A DNA stretch of 64,000 nucleotides from Pseudomonas sp. ATCC PTA-122608. Its GTDB lineage: Bacteria; Pseudomonadota; Gammaproteobacteria; Pseudomonadales; Pseudomonadaceae. A program made the translations under genes and the position numbers. The notes below the pieces were generated by a model that saw only the letters and a program-made list of their open reading frames with translations, was not told the origin of the DNA and did not search any database. The stretch spans positions 124,001 through 188,000 of the forward strand of contig NZ_LPNO01000053.1 in assembly GCF_001952855.1 (NCBI RefSeq), written 5' to 3'. This document shows positions 8,252-16,730 of the stretch, piece after piece (position 1 is the first letter of the stretch; every line of letters begins with the position of its first letter).

Positions 8252-8710
8252 TCAGCGAATCGCCAAAGCCCCCTGATACACCGTTGGCCCCGTCGGCTGC
8301 TTGGTTACCGAGCCGCCCTTGGTTTCCGAACTGACCATCAGCGTCACCGGTTTGCTGATCGACTCCTGCTGGCGCGGGTTGATGCCAATAATGCCTTTGC
8401 CGTCTTCCGGCAACAGGCCCAGTGACACCGGCGTACCGTCAGCCGGGACGGCCCACAGCTCCAGGCTTTGGTCCGGGGCCGGTGCGGTGGCCGCAATTGG
8501 CTGCACTTCGAGGTAATCCTTGTGGGCCACGATCTGCGCGGCTGGTTGCTGGGTGGTGTTCACCAGCAGTGCGGCAGACTTGACGCTGTCCTGGGTATAA
8601 AGCGCGCCGCCGACACCGGCGACTACCACCAAACAAGCGCCGACGAACAGGCGCGGGCGGCTCCAAAATGAAGGCTTGTGCTCAATCACTTGGGGGTTGA
8701 TTGCAGTCAT
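8252..8710 (-). CDS. RskA-type anti-sigma C-terminal domain protein lacking the sigma-binding region
   Basis: This 152-residue protein has a short cytoplasmic N-terminus (about 19 residues), one membrane helix (about 20-38) and an extracytoplasmic domain. That domain parallels the neighbouring anti-sigma factor: SLELWAVPADGTPVSLG against DLELWAIPKGGKPISLG, and near-identical ends around QPTGP and YQG. It looks like a tandem duplicate that lost or never had the ~85-residue anti-sigma domain. AGGA stands before the ATG. It is the last gene of the three-gene unit and is followed by a terminator. It may compete for a ligand or protease; this is inference. Confidence 0.8.
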   Translation of the reverse strand: MTAINPQVIEHKPSFWSRPRLFVGACLVVVAGVGGALYTQDSVKSAALLVNTTQQPAAQIVAHKDYLEVQPIAATAPAPDQSLELWAVPADGTPVSLGLLPEDGKGIIGINPRQQESISKPVTLMVSSETKGGSVTKQPTGPTVYQGALAIR

Positions 8711-8744
8711 TTGGCTCTTCCTGACATGTTTTGTAGTCTTTCAT

Positions 8745-8789
8745 GGACCCAAGTAACGGCGATCGGTTCCTCAACCGCCGCCTTGGGCC
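8745..8789 (-). promoter_or_regulatory. Intergenic hairpin between the two anti-sigma genes
   Basis: The 84-bp gap holds a long imperfect hairpin: CCCAAG/CTTGGG outside, GGCG/CGCC next and GGTT-GAGG-AACC at the tip. No T-run follows, so it more likely marks RNA processing or stability than termination. Confidence 0.5.
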
Positions 8790-8794
8790 TCGAA

Positions 8795-9472
8795 TCAGAG
8801 TGATGCCAATTGGCCCTGATACAGCACCGGCCCGGTGGGTTGTCCGGTCGGCGAACCACCTTGGGGCTCAAGGCTCACTGCCAGCGTCAGCGGCGCCGTC
8901 AGGAGCGCCTGGTGTTCTTTGCTCAACTGAATCCGGCCTTTACCCGAGACCGGCACCAGCCCGAGAGAGATCGGTTTGCCGCCCTTGGGAATTGCCCACA
9001 GCTCCAGGTCCCGAGCGGGTTCCACCGCCGCCAAGGCCAGCGGTTCAACCTGCAGATGGTCTGCATAGGCCTGGATCTTCAGCGCAGGCTGCTGGTTAGC
9101 CGCAACCAGGGTGGCGTTGTATTCCACCCCAAGATCGCGCTGGTACAACACACCCACCAACACCGCGATCACCACCCCGCACGCCACCACCAGCAACCGC
9201 AGGTTCACCCAGAACGGCTTCTTCGCTGGCATATGCAGCACTTGCGGTTCAATGCGTGCCTTGATGCCTTCCCACACGTGATCCGGCACCGGCCGTTCAG
9301 GCAGCGGCCCGGTGAGGCTGGCGAGGGCGTCCTGCCAGTGTCCCAGCTCAACGCGCAGCGCTGCATCGTCCAGCAACAGTGCTTCAAAGCGTCGACGGGC
9401 GGTGGCAGGCATCAGCCCGATGGCGTAGTCAGCCGCGAGGGCGCGGCGCAGGGAGGTGGTCTGGTAGTTCAT
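8795..9472 (-). CDS. Anti-sigma factor, RskA family
   Basis: Membrane anti-sigma factor expected to bind and hold the ECF sigma factor encoded just before it. It has 225 residues: a cytoplasmic anti-sigma domain (about 1-85, with the typical YAIGLMPATARRRFE helix and no zinc HxxxCxxC motif), a single membrane helix (about 91-110) and an extracytoplasmic RskA domain. Its ATG overlaps the sigma stop codon by ATGA, the usual coupling of sigma and anti-sigma. A shortened paralogue follows downstream. Confidence 0.88.
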   Translation of the reverse strand: MNYQTTSLRRALAADYAIGLMPATARRRFEALLLDDAALRVELGHWQDALASLTGPLPERPVPDHVWEGIKARIEPQVLHMPAKKPFWVNLRLLVVACGVVIAVLVGVLYQRDLGVEYNATLVAANQQPALKIQAYADHLQVEPLALAAVEPARDLELWAIPKGGKPISLGLVPVSGKGRIQLSKEHQALLTAPLTLAVSLEPQGGSPTGQPTGPVLYQGQLASL

Positions 9473-10104
9473 GATTCAAGGCACCTGCGCAAGCGCTCCA
9501 TGCCGCGGCGAATCCAGGATTTGACCGAGCCCAGCGGCGCGGCCAAGTGGTCGGCCAACTCCGAGCAGGACAAACCCTGGAAGTAAGCCACGGTGATCGA
9601 TTGACGCTGCATGCCTTCGAGGCTGTCGAGGCAGCGGTTCAGGGCGTGGGCTTCGCGCTCGCTGTCGAGCAATTCATGAGCGCTGGGGCTTTCGTCGGCC
9701 ATGGCATCTTGCTGGCCGTCGCCCAAGGGTTGTTCGCGGTGTTTGCGTAACTGGTCGATGGCCAGGTTGCGGGTGATGTTGATCATCCAGGTCAGCGGCG
9801 CCGACAAGTGGGCTTCATACCGCGAGGCGTTGAACCAGATGCGCACGAAGCTTTCCTGCAAGACTTCTTCAGCCAGGTCCCGGCGACCCATGAACCGCAG
9901 GGCGACACCGTGCAAACGCGGGGAAACGCTGCGGTAGAGCGTTTCGAACGCCTGGCGGTTACCCAGGGAGCACTGGGCCAGCAATTGCCGCAACTGATCT
10001 GCATCGAGGGTCGAAATGGGGCTTCTCCAGGCGCTTGCATCAGGGCGATGTGACGGCGCACGGTAAAGAGGGCAGGCTGAGGTTAGTCCAGCTTGGGCAT
10101 TCAT
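9469..10104 (-). CDS. ECF RNA polymerase sigma factor, SigK-like
   Basis: Extracytoplasmic-function sigma factor of 211 residues. Region 2 is clear (LYRSVSPRLHGVALRFMG through LAEEVLQESFVRIW and the WMINITRNLAIDQLR helix), as is the region 4 helix-turn-helix (LSCSELADHLAAPLGSVKSW). The N-terminal 35 residues are variable. AGGTAGATGG precedes the ATG. It is controlled by the downstream RskA-type protein through an ATGA overlap. Divergent from it is a DUF2780 gene with an ECF-type promoter, a possible target. Confidence 0.9.
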   Translation of the reverse strand: MNAQAGLTSACPLYRAPSHRPDASAWRSPISTLDADQLRQLLAQCSLGNRQAFETLYRSVSPRLHGVALRFMGRRDLAEEVLQESFVRIWFNASRYEAHLSAPLTWMINITRNLAIDQLRKHREQPLGDGQQDAMADESPSAHELLDSEREAHALNRCLDSLEGMQRQSITVAYFQGLSCSELADHLAAPLGSVKSWIRRGMERLRRCLES

Positions 10105-10191
10105 TCCATCTACCTCCGCGCGACTCGTGGTGGATATACGCAGCGCAGGGCAGTTCGGATGCAGTGGTTTTCTGAACTAATCTGTGAGGTG

Positions 10192-10220
10192 GGAACAATC
10201 TTTCGTAACACCCAGTCAAA
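10192..10220 (+). promoter_or_regulatory. Possible ECF-type promoter of the DUF2780 gene
   Basis: GGAACA and GTCAAA are 17 bases apart, close to the GGAAC/GTC pattern of ECF promoters. The predicted start lies about 30 bases before the ATG at 10258. Read by eye only. Confidence 0.35.
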
Positions 10221-10257
10221 CCCCTGCTTTTAGCGCTTACTTTCAGAGGTTGTCTTG

Positions 10258-10827
10258 ATGAAGATTTCACGCGGTTTTGCCCTGTCCTGCCTGTTGACCG
10301 TGGCGGCCAGCCCGGTGTTTGCGGCAGGTTTCAGCCTAGGCGACGTAGCCAATGCCGTTTCAGGCGCACAGGGTGGCGACAAGGCAGCAGCGGCTGCGCC
10401 GACCTCACAGACCGCCGGCTTGCTGGGCGCCCTGACCTCGCAACTGAACGTGACCCCAGAGCAGGCCGTCGGCGGTACCGGCGCGATGCTGGGCCTGGCC
10501 AAGAATAAATTGGGTGGCGGTGATTACTCGCAACTGACCCAGAGCGTACCTGGGCTGGACAAGCTCTCCGGCAGCAACTCCCTGGGCAGCCTTGGCGCCC
10601 TGAGCGGCATGCTCGGCCAGAGCGGCGGCAGCAAGACTTCGGGTCTGGACGGCGTGCTGGGTAACGTGAAGAACACCAACGACCTGAACACCGCGTTCAG
10701 TGCGCTGGGCATGGACAGTGGGATGGTTGGTCAGTTTGCCCCGGTTATCCTGAAATACCTGGGCGGCCAAGGCGCCAGCGAGTCGGTGCTGGGCAAACTG
10801 GCTTCGGCCTGGGGCACTGGCGGCTAA
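10258..10827 (+). CDS. DUF2780 family secreted protein
   Basis: The 189-residue protein has a signal peptide (MKISRGFALSCLLTVAASPVF, cut near AAG) and a Gly/Ser/Ala-rich body of short helices, matching the DUF2780 (VcgC/VcgE-like) family of unknown function. ATG 10258 is used; a TTG directly before it would add one residue. It is divergent from the ECF sigma gene. Its stop overlaps the end of the convergent acyltransferase gene by four bases, with no terminator between them. Confidence 0.8.
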   Translation: MKISRGFALSCLLTVAASPVFAAGFSLGDVANAVSGAQGGDKAAAAAPTSQTAGLLGALTSQLNVTPEQAVGGTGAMLGLAKNKLGGGDYSQLTQSVPGLDKLSGSNSLGSLGALSGMLGQSGGSKTSGLDGVLGNVKNTNDLNTAFSALGMDSGMVGQFAPVILKYLGGQGASESVLGKLASAWGTGG

Positions 10828-11711
10828 GACCGCTCTGCGCGCAGTTGGGCGATGCGCGCATCCTTCTCCTTCCAGAGCTGGTTGACCCAGTTCTGGACGG
10901 TCTGGCGAAACGCCGGATCGTTTTCGTAATCCCCCCGCCACAACACCGGATCCAGTTCACGGGTGCGGATATCCACGATCACCTTCGGCACTGCGCCACT
11001 GATCAAGTCCCAGAAGCCCGGAATGTTTTCCTGTGGATAAACCACGGTGACGTCGAGCACCGCATCCAGCTGTTCACCCAACGCCGCGAGCACGAACGCC
11101 ACGCCACCCGCCTTGGGTTTGAGCAGGCGCTGGAAGGGTGAATCCTGCTGTTTGCGCTTGGCCGGGGTGAACCGCGTGCCTTCCAGGTAATTCACCACCG
11201 TGACCGGCTGGCGCTTGAACAGCTCACAGGCCTCCTTGGTGATCTTCAGGTCCTGGCCTGCCAGCTCCGGGTGCTTGGCCAGGAATGCCTTGGTGTAGCG
11301 CTTCATGAACGGGTAATCCAGCGCCCACCAGGCCAGGCCCAGGAAGGGTACCCAGATCAGTTCCTTTTTCAGGAAGAACTTGAAGAACGGCGTGCGCCGG
11401 TTGAGGGCCTGGATCAGTGCGGGGATGTCGACCCAGGATTGGTGGTTGCTGATCACCAGGTAGGACGTGTCGCTTCGCAGGTCGCCGCCGCCGCGAATGT
11501 CCCATTGGGTGGGGATGCACAGGGCGAAGATCAGCTTGTCGATCTCGGCCCAGGTCTCGGCGATCCACATGACGGCCCAGGAGGCGTAGTCGCGAAAGCG
11601 ACCGGGCGCCACCAGCTTGAGCAGGGCAAACACCATCAACGGCCCGAACAGCACCAAGGTGTTGAGCAATAGCAGCAATGTGACGAAACAGCCGGTGAGC
11701 AGGCGGCGCAT
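10824..11711 (-). CDS. PlsC/YihG-type lysophospholipid acyltransferase
   Basis: Membrane acyltransferase of 295 residues probably remodelling phospholipids. Hydrophobic N-terminal helices (residues 1-35) precede the catalytic NHQSWVD motif (HX4D form), the FFLKKELIWVPFLG block and the acceptor-site motif EGTRFTPAK, all typical of the 1-acyl-glycerol-3-phosphate acyltransferase superfamily. The long form with a C-terminal extension resembles YihG. Convergent with the DUF2780 gene. Confidence 0.9.
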   Translation of the reverse strand: MRRLLTGCFVTLLLLLNTLVLFGPLMVFALLKLVAPGRFRDYASWAVMWIAETWAEIDKLIFALCIPTQWDIRGGGDLRSDTSYLVISNHQSWVDIPALIQALNRRTPFFKFFLKKELIWVPFLGLAWWALDYPFMKRYTKAFLAKHPELAGQDLKITKEACELFKRQPVTVVNYLEGTRFTPAKRKQQDSPFQRLLKPKAGGVAFVLAALGEQLDAVLDVTVVYPQENIPGFWDLISGAVPKVIVDIRTRELDPVLWRGDYENDPAFRQTVQNWVNQLWKEKDARIAQLRAERS

Positions 11712-11883
11712 AAGTAACTCTTGGAATCATTTTGGCCCGCCATGATAAGCAGCTTGGGTCTAGAGGCCAAATCGCAAATAAGCTGACGAATGTTTCACAG
11801 CGGGCTGGGTATGCTCTGTGATCTAACTAAGCGGCGTTTTTGCAGTCTAGAATTGGCCCATCTATTTCAAGGAAACCTCCTAC

Positions 11884-12384
11884 GTGAAATCCATCCTTGC
11901 CCTACTAGCGCTCGTGGCCTTGCCTGTCATGGCCGCCGAGCCGACCCTTTACGGTCGCTACGAATACATCCAACTGCCGGAAATCGGCGAGACCTTCAAG
12001 GCCAAGATGGACACCGGCGCGCTGACCGCCTCGCTGTCGGCCCGGGACATCGAAACCTTCACCCGTGATGGCGACGACTGGGTGCGCTTCCGCCTCGGCG
12101 GCAAGGACGCCACCAACAAGGTCTACGAGCACAAGGTGTCGCGCATCAGCAAAATCAAAAGCCGTGCCGACGAAGATGACGACAAGGACGAAGCCACCGT
12201 GGCCAAGCGCCCGGTGATCGACCTGGAAATGTGCCTGGGCAACGTCAAGCGCACCGTCGAGGTCAACCTCACCGACCGCAGCAGCTTCAACTATCCGCTG
12301 CTGATCGGCGCCAAGGCCCTGCGTGAATTCGGCGCTGCGGTAAACCCGGCTCGCCGTTACACTGCGGACAAACCGGACTGCTGA
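11884..12384 (+). CDS. Retropepsin-like aspartic protease family protein (COG4067, 'ATP-dependent zinc protease')
   Basis: The 166-residue protein starts at GTG with AAGGAAA upstream. It has a short signal peptide (ends near VMAAEP) and the retropepsin active-site motif MDTGALTASLSA. An acidic loop (DEDDDKDE) splits the domain. The family is often labelled zinc protease, but the DTG motif points to an aspartic-type fold. It lies nine bases before creB on the same strand, an arrangement I recall from P. aeruginosa, so it may be part of the Cre operon. Confidence 0.82.
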   Translation: MKSILALLALVALPVMAAEPTLYGRYEYIQLPEIGETFKAKMDTGALTASLSARDIETFTRDGDDWVRFRLGGKDATNKVYEHKVSRISKIKSRADEDDDKDEATVAKRPVIDLEMCLGNVKRTVEVNLTDRSSFNYPLLIGAKALREFGAAVNPARRYTADKPDC

Positions 12385-12393
12385 CGGACCACC

Positions 12394-13062
12394 ATGGCGC
12401 ATATCCTGATTGTCGAAGACGAAGCGGCTATCGCCGACACGCTGATTTTTGCCCTGCAAGGCGAGGGCTTCACCACCACCTGGCTGAGCCTCGGCCAGGC
12501 GGCGCTGGCCCATCAGCGGCAAACCCCGGCGGACCTGATCATCCTCGACATCGGCCTGCCGGATATCACCGGCTTTGAAACCTGCAAACAACTGCGGCGC
12601 TTCAGCGAAGTGCCGGTGATGTTCCTCAGCGCCCGGGACGGCGAGATCGACCGCGTGGTGGGCCTGGAGATCGGCGCTGACGATTATGTGGTCAAGCCGT
12701 TCAGCCCGCGCGAAGTGGCGGCGCGGGTTCGGGCGATCCTCAAACGGGTTGGCCCCGGTGTTGCTCCGGCCGTGTTCCAGGTGGACCTGGAGCGTATGCA
12801 GATCAGTTATCGCGGGCAGCCGCTTAACCTTACGCGCCATGAATTTCGCTTGCTGCAAAGCTTGTTGGAGCAACCCGAGCGGGTGTTCAGCCGCGAGCAA
12901 CTTTTGGATGCGGTGGGCGTGGCGGCCGATGCAGGCTACGAGCGCAATATCGACAGCCATATCAAAAGTGTTCGCAGCAAATTGCGCACGGTGGCTCCCG
13001 AGTCTGAACCGATCCAGACCCACCGCGGCCTTGGCTACAGTTACAGCCCGGGCAACAGCTGA
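12394..13062 (+). CDS. creB: Two-component response regulator CreB
   Basis: OmpR-type regulator of 222 residues. The receiver domain shows the acidic pair at Glu8-Asp9, phosphoacceptor Asp52 (LIILDIGLPD) and the conserved Lys in VVKPFSP. A winged-helix DNA-binding domain follows from about residue 130 (LTRHEFRLLQSLLEQPERVF). It is paired with creC, whose ATG overlaps its stop by one base. In Pseudomonas CreBC controls creD and responds to cell-wall stress and beta-lactams. Confidence 0.95.
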   Translation: MAHILIVEDEAAIADTLIFALQGEGFTTTWLSLGQAALAHQRQTPADLIILDIGLPDITGFETCKQLRRFSEVPVMFLSARDGEIDRVVGLEIGADDYVVKPFSPREVAARVRAILKRVGPGVAPAVFQVDLERMQISYRGQPLNLTRHEFRLLQSLLEQPERVFSREQLLDAVGVAADAGYERNIDSHIKSVRSKLRTVAPESEPIQTHRGLGYSYSPGNS

Positions 13063-14501
13063 TGCGCCTGGGGATCCGGTTCTTCCTGGTCTATGCGCTG
13101 TTTATCGGCCTGACCGGCTACTTCGTACTCAGCACCGTGATGAAGGAAATCCGCCCCGGTGTGCGCCAGTCCACCGAGGAAACCCTGGTGGACACCGCCA
13201 ACCTGCTGGCGGAAATCCTGCGCGAGGATGTGAAGAACGGCACCCTCGGCCAGAGCCATTGGCCCGAGCTGCTCAAGGCCTACGGCGAACGCCAGCCCGG
13301 CGCCAACATCTGGGGCCTGCCGAAAAACCAGGTCAACCACCGCATCTACGTCACCGACGCCAAGGGCATCGTGCTGCTGGACTCCACCGGCGAGGCCGTG
13401 GGCGAGGATTACTCGAAGTGGAATGATGTGTACCTGACCCTGCGCGGCGAATACGGTGCGCGCTCGACCCGCAGTGAACTGGACGACCCCGCTTCATCGG
13501 TGATGCACGTCGGCGCGCCGATCCGCGATAACGGGCAGATCATCGGCGTGGTCACCGTCGCCAAGCCCAACAGCTCATTGCAGCCCTACGTGGACCGCAC
13601 CGAAAACCGGCTGCTGTGGTACGGCGCCGGGCTGGTTGGCCTCGGCCTGTTGTTTGGCGCGTTGTTGTCGTGGTGGTTGAGTGTCGCGCTGCGCCGGCTC
13701 ACGGCATATGCCCAGGCAGTCAGCGAAGGCCGGCGTGCCGAGTTGCCGCACTATCGCGGCGGTGAGCTGGAGCAGCTGTCTACTGCGGTGGAGCACATGC
13801 GCACCCAGCTGGAAGGCAAGGCGTACGTCGAGCGTTATGTGCACACCCTGACCCACGAACTGAAAAGCCCGCTGGCGGCGATTCGCGGGGCGGCGGAGCT
13901 GTTGCAGGGCGACATGTCTCGGGATCAGCAGCAGCGTTTCGTGGGCAATATCGACAGTGAAAGTGCGCGCTTGCAGCAGTTGATTGAACGCCTGCTGAAC
14001 CTGGCTCAGGTGGAGCAGCGCCAGGGCCTTGAAGACCAGAGCAGCCTGTCGCTGGCAGCGCTGGTGAGCGAAGTGCTCAAGGCTCAATGCGCGCGCATCG
14101 AAGGTGCCGGGTTGCAGGTTGAGCAGGCGATTGCGGCGGATGTGCAGGTGTACGGCGAGCCGTTCCTGCTGCGCCAGGCCCTGGGAAATCTGCTGGAAAA
14201 CGCCCTGGATTTCACCCCGCCCGGTGGCACCTTGCGGTTCAGCGCCAAGGCTGTGAATGACGGCGTCGAATTCACCCTGTTCAACCAGGCCGAGCCGATT
14301 CCCGAATACGCCTTGCCGCGCCTCAGCGAGCGCTTCTATTCCCTGCCGCGCCCGTCCAGCGGGCGCAAGAGCACCGGCCTCGGGCTCAATTTTGTCGAAG
14401 AGGTGATGAAGCTGCACGGCGGCTCACTGCAGATCGGCAACGTACCGGGTGGCGTGCAGGTGAAACTGCATCTCCACACAGTCTCCACATTCCCTTCATA
14501 A
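13062..14501 (+). CDS. creC: Sensor histidine kinase CreC
   Basis: Membrane histidine kinase of 479 residues. A first helix (about 5-25) and a second near 185-205 frame a periplasmic sensor domain; a HAMP region follows. The phosphoacceptor His is in THELKSPLAAIRG. The ATP-binding domain has the N box (NLLENALDFTPP) and GLGLNFVEEVMKLHGG. Its start overlaps the creB stop. Confidence 0.95.
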   Translation: MRLGIRFFLVYALFIGLTGYFVLSTVMKEIRPGVRQSTEETLVDTANLLAEILREDVKNGTLGQSHWPELLKAYGERQPGANIWGLPKNQVNHRIYVTDAKGIVLLDSTGEAVGEDYSKWNDVYLTLRGEYGARSTRSELDDPASSVMHVGAPIRDNGQIIGVVTVAKPNSSLQPYVDRTENRLLWYGAGLVGLGLLFGALLSWWLSVALRRLTAYAQAVSEGRRAELPHYRGGELEQLSTAVEHMRTQLEGKAYVERYVHTLTHELKSPLAAIRGAAELLQGDMSRDQQQRFVGNIDSESARLQQLIERLLNLAQVEQRQGLEDQSSLSLAALVSEVLKAQCARIEGAGLQVEQAIAADVQVYGEPFLLRQALGNLLENALDFTPPGGTLRFSAKAVNDGVEFTLFNQAEPIPEYALPRLSERFYSLPRPSSGRKSTGLGLNFVEEVMKLHGGSLQIGNVPGGVQVKLHLHTVSTFPS

Positions 14502-14524
14502 AGTCCCCTTAAGCGCCCGCCAGA

Positions 14525-14549
14525 CTCTCCCCCATCAAAACAGGGAGAG
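14525..14549 (+). promoter_or_regulatory. Hairpin enclosing the creD ribosome binding site
   Basis: CTCTCCC pairs exactly with GGGAGAG, which is the ribosome binding site four bases before the creD ATG. The loop is 11 bases and no T-run follows. Confidence 0.5.
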
Positions 14550-14553
14550 CTTC

Positions 14554-15885
14554 ATGAACCGCAATCTGCTTTTCAAACTGGGCACCATCGCGCTGCTGGT
14601 GGTGCTGTTGTTGATTCCGTTGCTGATGATCCACGGGGTGATTACCGACCGTCAGCAGATGCGTGACGATGTCTTGCAGGACATCGCCCGCAGCTCCAGC
14701 TACAGCCAGCTCCTCAACGGCCCGGTGATGGTGGTGCCTTATCGCAAGACCGTCAGGGAGTGGAAACTCAATGAAAAGCTCAATAAACGCTACGAAGAAA
14801 CCCGTGAGGTGCGCGGTCGTCTGTATTTCCTGCCGGAGCTATTTGCCCTCGACGGGCAGGTGCAAACCGAAGTGCGCTCCCGGGGCATTTACCAGGCGCG
14901 GCTGTTCCACGCCGACAGCCGGATCAGCGGGCGCTTTGTATTGCCGGAGCAATTGGGTATCAAGGAAGATTTTGCCGATTACCGGTTTGACCCGGCGTAT
15001 CTGGCGGTGGGTATCAGTGACATTCGCGGTATCGAAAACGCGCTGAAGCTGGAGCTGGGCAGTCAGCAACTGGAGTTTTCGCCGGGCACTCAAGTGGCAT
15101 GGCTGGGGGAGGGCGTACACGTGATGCTGCCCGAGCAGGACAGCAAAAAGCCGGCGCCTTTTGACTTCGCCTTTGACCTGCGCCTGCAAGGCACCGAGCA
15201 ACTGCAAGTGGTGCCGGTGGGCAAGACCAGCCAGGTCAAGCTGGCGTCCAACTGGCCACACCCGAGCTTTATTGGCAACTTCCTGCCGTCCCAGCGCGAG
15301 GTCACCGCTCAAGGCTTTTCCGCCAATTGGCAGACCACATTTTTCTCCACCAACCTGGAAGAAACCATGCGCGGCTGCTCGTGGGACCAGGTGTGTGACG
15401 ACTTCAACGGCCGCAGCTTCGGCGTGAGCTTTATCGACCCGGTGGACCAGTACCTCAAGAGCGACCGGGCGATCAAATATGCGCTGTTGTTTATCGCCCT
15501 GACGTTTGCCGGTTTCTTTCTGTTCGAGGTGCTCAAGAGCCTGGCGGTGCACCCGATCCAGTACGCATTGGTGGGGGTTGCCCTGGCGTTTTTCTACCTG
15601 CTGCTGTTGTCGTTGTCGGAGCACATCGGGTTTGCCCCGGCGTATCTGATATCGGCGACTGCCTGTGTGGTGCTGATTGGTTTTTACGTCTGCCATGTGC
15701 TGCGCAGTGTCGCCCATGGCCTGGGATTTTCTGCGGGGTTGGCGGCGTTGTATGGCTTGCTGTACGGGTTGCTGAGTGCCGAGGATTACGCGTTGTTGAT
15801 GGGTTCGTTGCTGCTGTTCGGGTTGTTGGGCACGGTGATGGTGCTGACCCGCAAGCTGGATTGGTATGGGGTGGGCAAGCGATGA
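14554..15885 (+). CDS. creD: Inner membrane protein CreD
   Basis: CreD/Cet family inner-membrane protein of 443 residues, the main target of CreBC. One N-terminal helix (about 8-27), a large periplasmic domain to about residue 305, then a cluster of about five or six hydrophobic helices to the end. Located 52 bp after creC on the same strand. Its molecular role is not firmly known; loss affects envelope integrity in relatives. Confidence 0.94.
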   Translation: MNRNLLFKLGTIALLVVLLLIPLLMIHGVITDRQQMRDDVLQDIARSSSYSQLLNGPVMVVPYRKTVREWKLNEKLNKRYEETREVRGRLYFLPELFALDGQVQTEVRSRGIYQARLFHADSRISGRFVLPEQLGIKEDFADYRFDPAYLAVGISDIRGIENALKLELGSQQLEFSPGTQVAWLGEGVHVMLPEQDSKKPAPFDFAFDLRLQGTEQLQVVPVGKTSQVKLASNWPHPSFIGNFLPSQREVTAQGFSANWQTTFFSTNLEETMRGCSWDQVCDDFNGRSFGVSFIDPVDQYLKSDRAIKYALLFIALTFAGFFLFEVLKSLAVHPIQYALVGVALAFFYLLLLSLSEHIGFAPAYLISATACVVLIGFYVCHVLRSVAHGLGFSAGLAALYGLLYGLLSAEDYALLMGSLLLFGLLGTVMVLTRKLDWYGVGKR

Positions 15886-15974
15886 GTCGATCTCTGGGCT
15901 TGCGTGAGGATCGGCGAGAGGGCGCGCAGTTGCTGGCGAGGATTATCGGCTTTCTCACCGATTCCGCCGCCCAC

Positions 15975-16074
15975 TGTAGGAGCGAGCTTGCTCGCGAAGA
16001 ACCTGAGAGCGCCGCGTTAAACCAGAAGCGCTGCGTTATCGTTGGCGATTTTCGCGAGCAAGCTCGCTCCTACA
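15975..16074. repeat. REPIN left of the GST gene
   Basis: Arms TGTAGGAGCGAGCTTGCTCG and its exact complement enclose about 55 bases including GAGAGCGCCGCGTTAAACC. The copy at 16731 has nearly the same interior in the opposite orientation. Confidence 0.9.
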
Positions 16075-16089
16075 AGGGTGGCTTGGCTT

Positions 16090-16719
16090 TTAAATAGGCG
16101 GCTGGGTCTGGAGCATCGAAGGCCGCTGACTCACCTCGGCATACCACGCCGCCAGCTTCGGATGGCTTGACCGCCACTGCATGTCCGGGTGGCGGAAGTC
16201 CAGGTAAGCCAGTGCACACGCCACGCTGATCGCCGCCACATCAAACGGCCCGGCCAGCTCGGCAACGGCGTCCTGTTCCAGCATGTCGAGGGCGCGGCGG
16301 ATCTTGTCCCGCTGGCCTTCCAGCCACAGGTCCCAGTGTTTTTCCTCGGGGCGCATGGCGGTTTCATAACGCACCAGTACGGCGGCATCCATGATGCCGT
16401 CGGCGGTCGAGGCCAGGGTCAGGCGCCGCCAGCGGGCCGGGCCGTCACGGGGGATCAGTGGAGTCCCGGTATGTTGATAGTCGAAGTAATCGAGGATCAC
16501 CCGGCTGTCATGCAATACGTTGCCATCGGCCAGGCGCAGGGCGGGGATCTTGCCCAGCGCGTTGTCCAGGATTACATCGGCATCGGGCTTGACCGGCGTC
16601 GGCACGCAGGCGTGCAAGGTCACGCGATCCAGTTGGCCGGTCTCGTGCAGCAGCACCCGTACTTTGCGAACAAACGGCGAGGCAGGGTTGTGGAACAACG
16701 TCATGCTTGGGGTGGACAT
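16090..16719 (-). CDS. Glutathione S-transferase
   Basis: The 209-residue GST-family protein has a thioredoxin-like N-terminal domain (LFHNPASPFVRKVRVLLHE, with Ser at the active-site position, and the DSRVILDYFD glutathione-binding block) and a helical C-terminal domain. The ATG at 16719 fits GAGGA six bases upstream; an ATG two codons earlier would overlap that site. Two REPINs bracket it at 16 and 12 bp. Confidence 0.92.
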   Translation of the reverse strand: MSTPSMTLFHNPASPFVRKVRVLLHETGQLDRVTLHACVPTPVKPDADVILDNALGKIPALRLADGNVLHDSRVILDYFDYQHTGTPLIPRDGPARWRRLTLASTADGIMDAAVLVRYETAMRPEEKHWDLWLEGQRDKIRRALDMLEQDAVAELAGPFDVAAISVACALAYLDFRHPDMQWRSSHPKLAAWYAEVSQRPSMLQTQPPI

Positions 16720-16730
16720 GGGCATTCCTC

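Noticed and set aside
7841-8425. Plus-strand frame and overlapping minus-strand frames in the 7.85-8.25 kb gap
   Set aside because: They run through a half REPIN, a terminator and folded RNA, with no ribosome binding site or protein similarity.
14502-14553. CreB binding tag (TTCAC-N6-TTCAC) before creD
   Set aside because: No pair of TTCAC repeats is present in the gap; only single partial matches.
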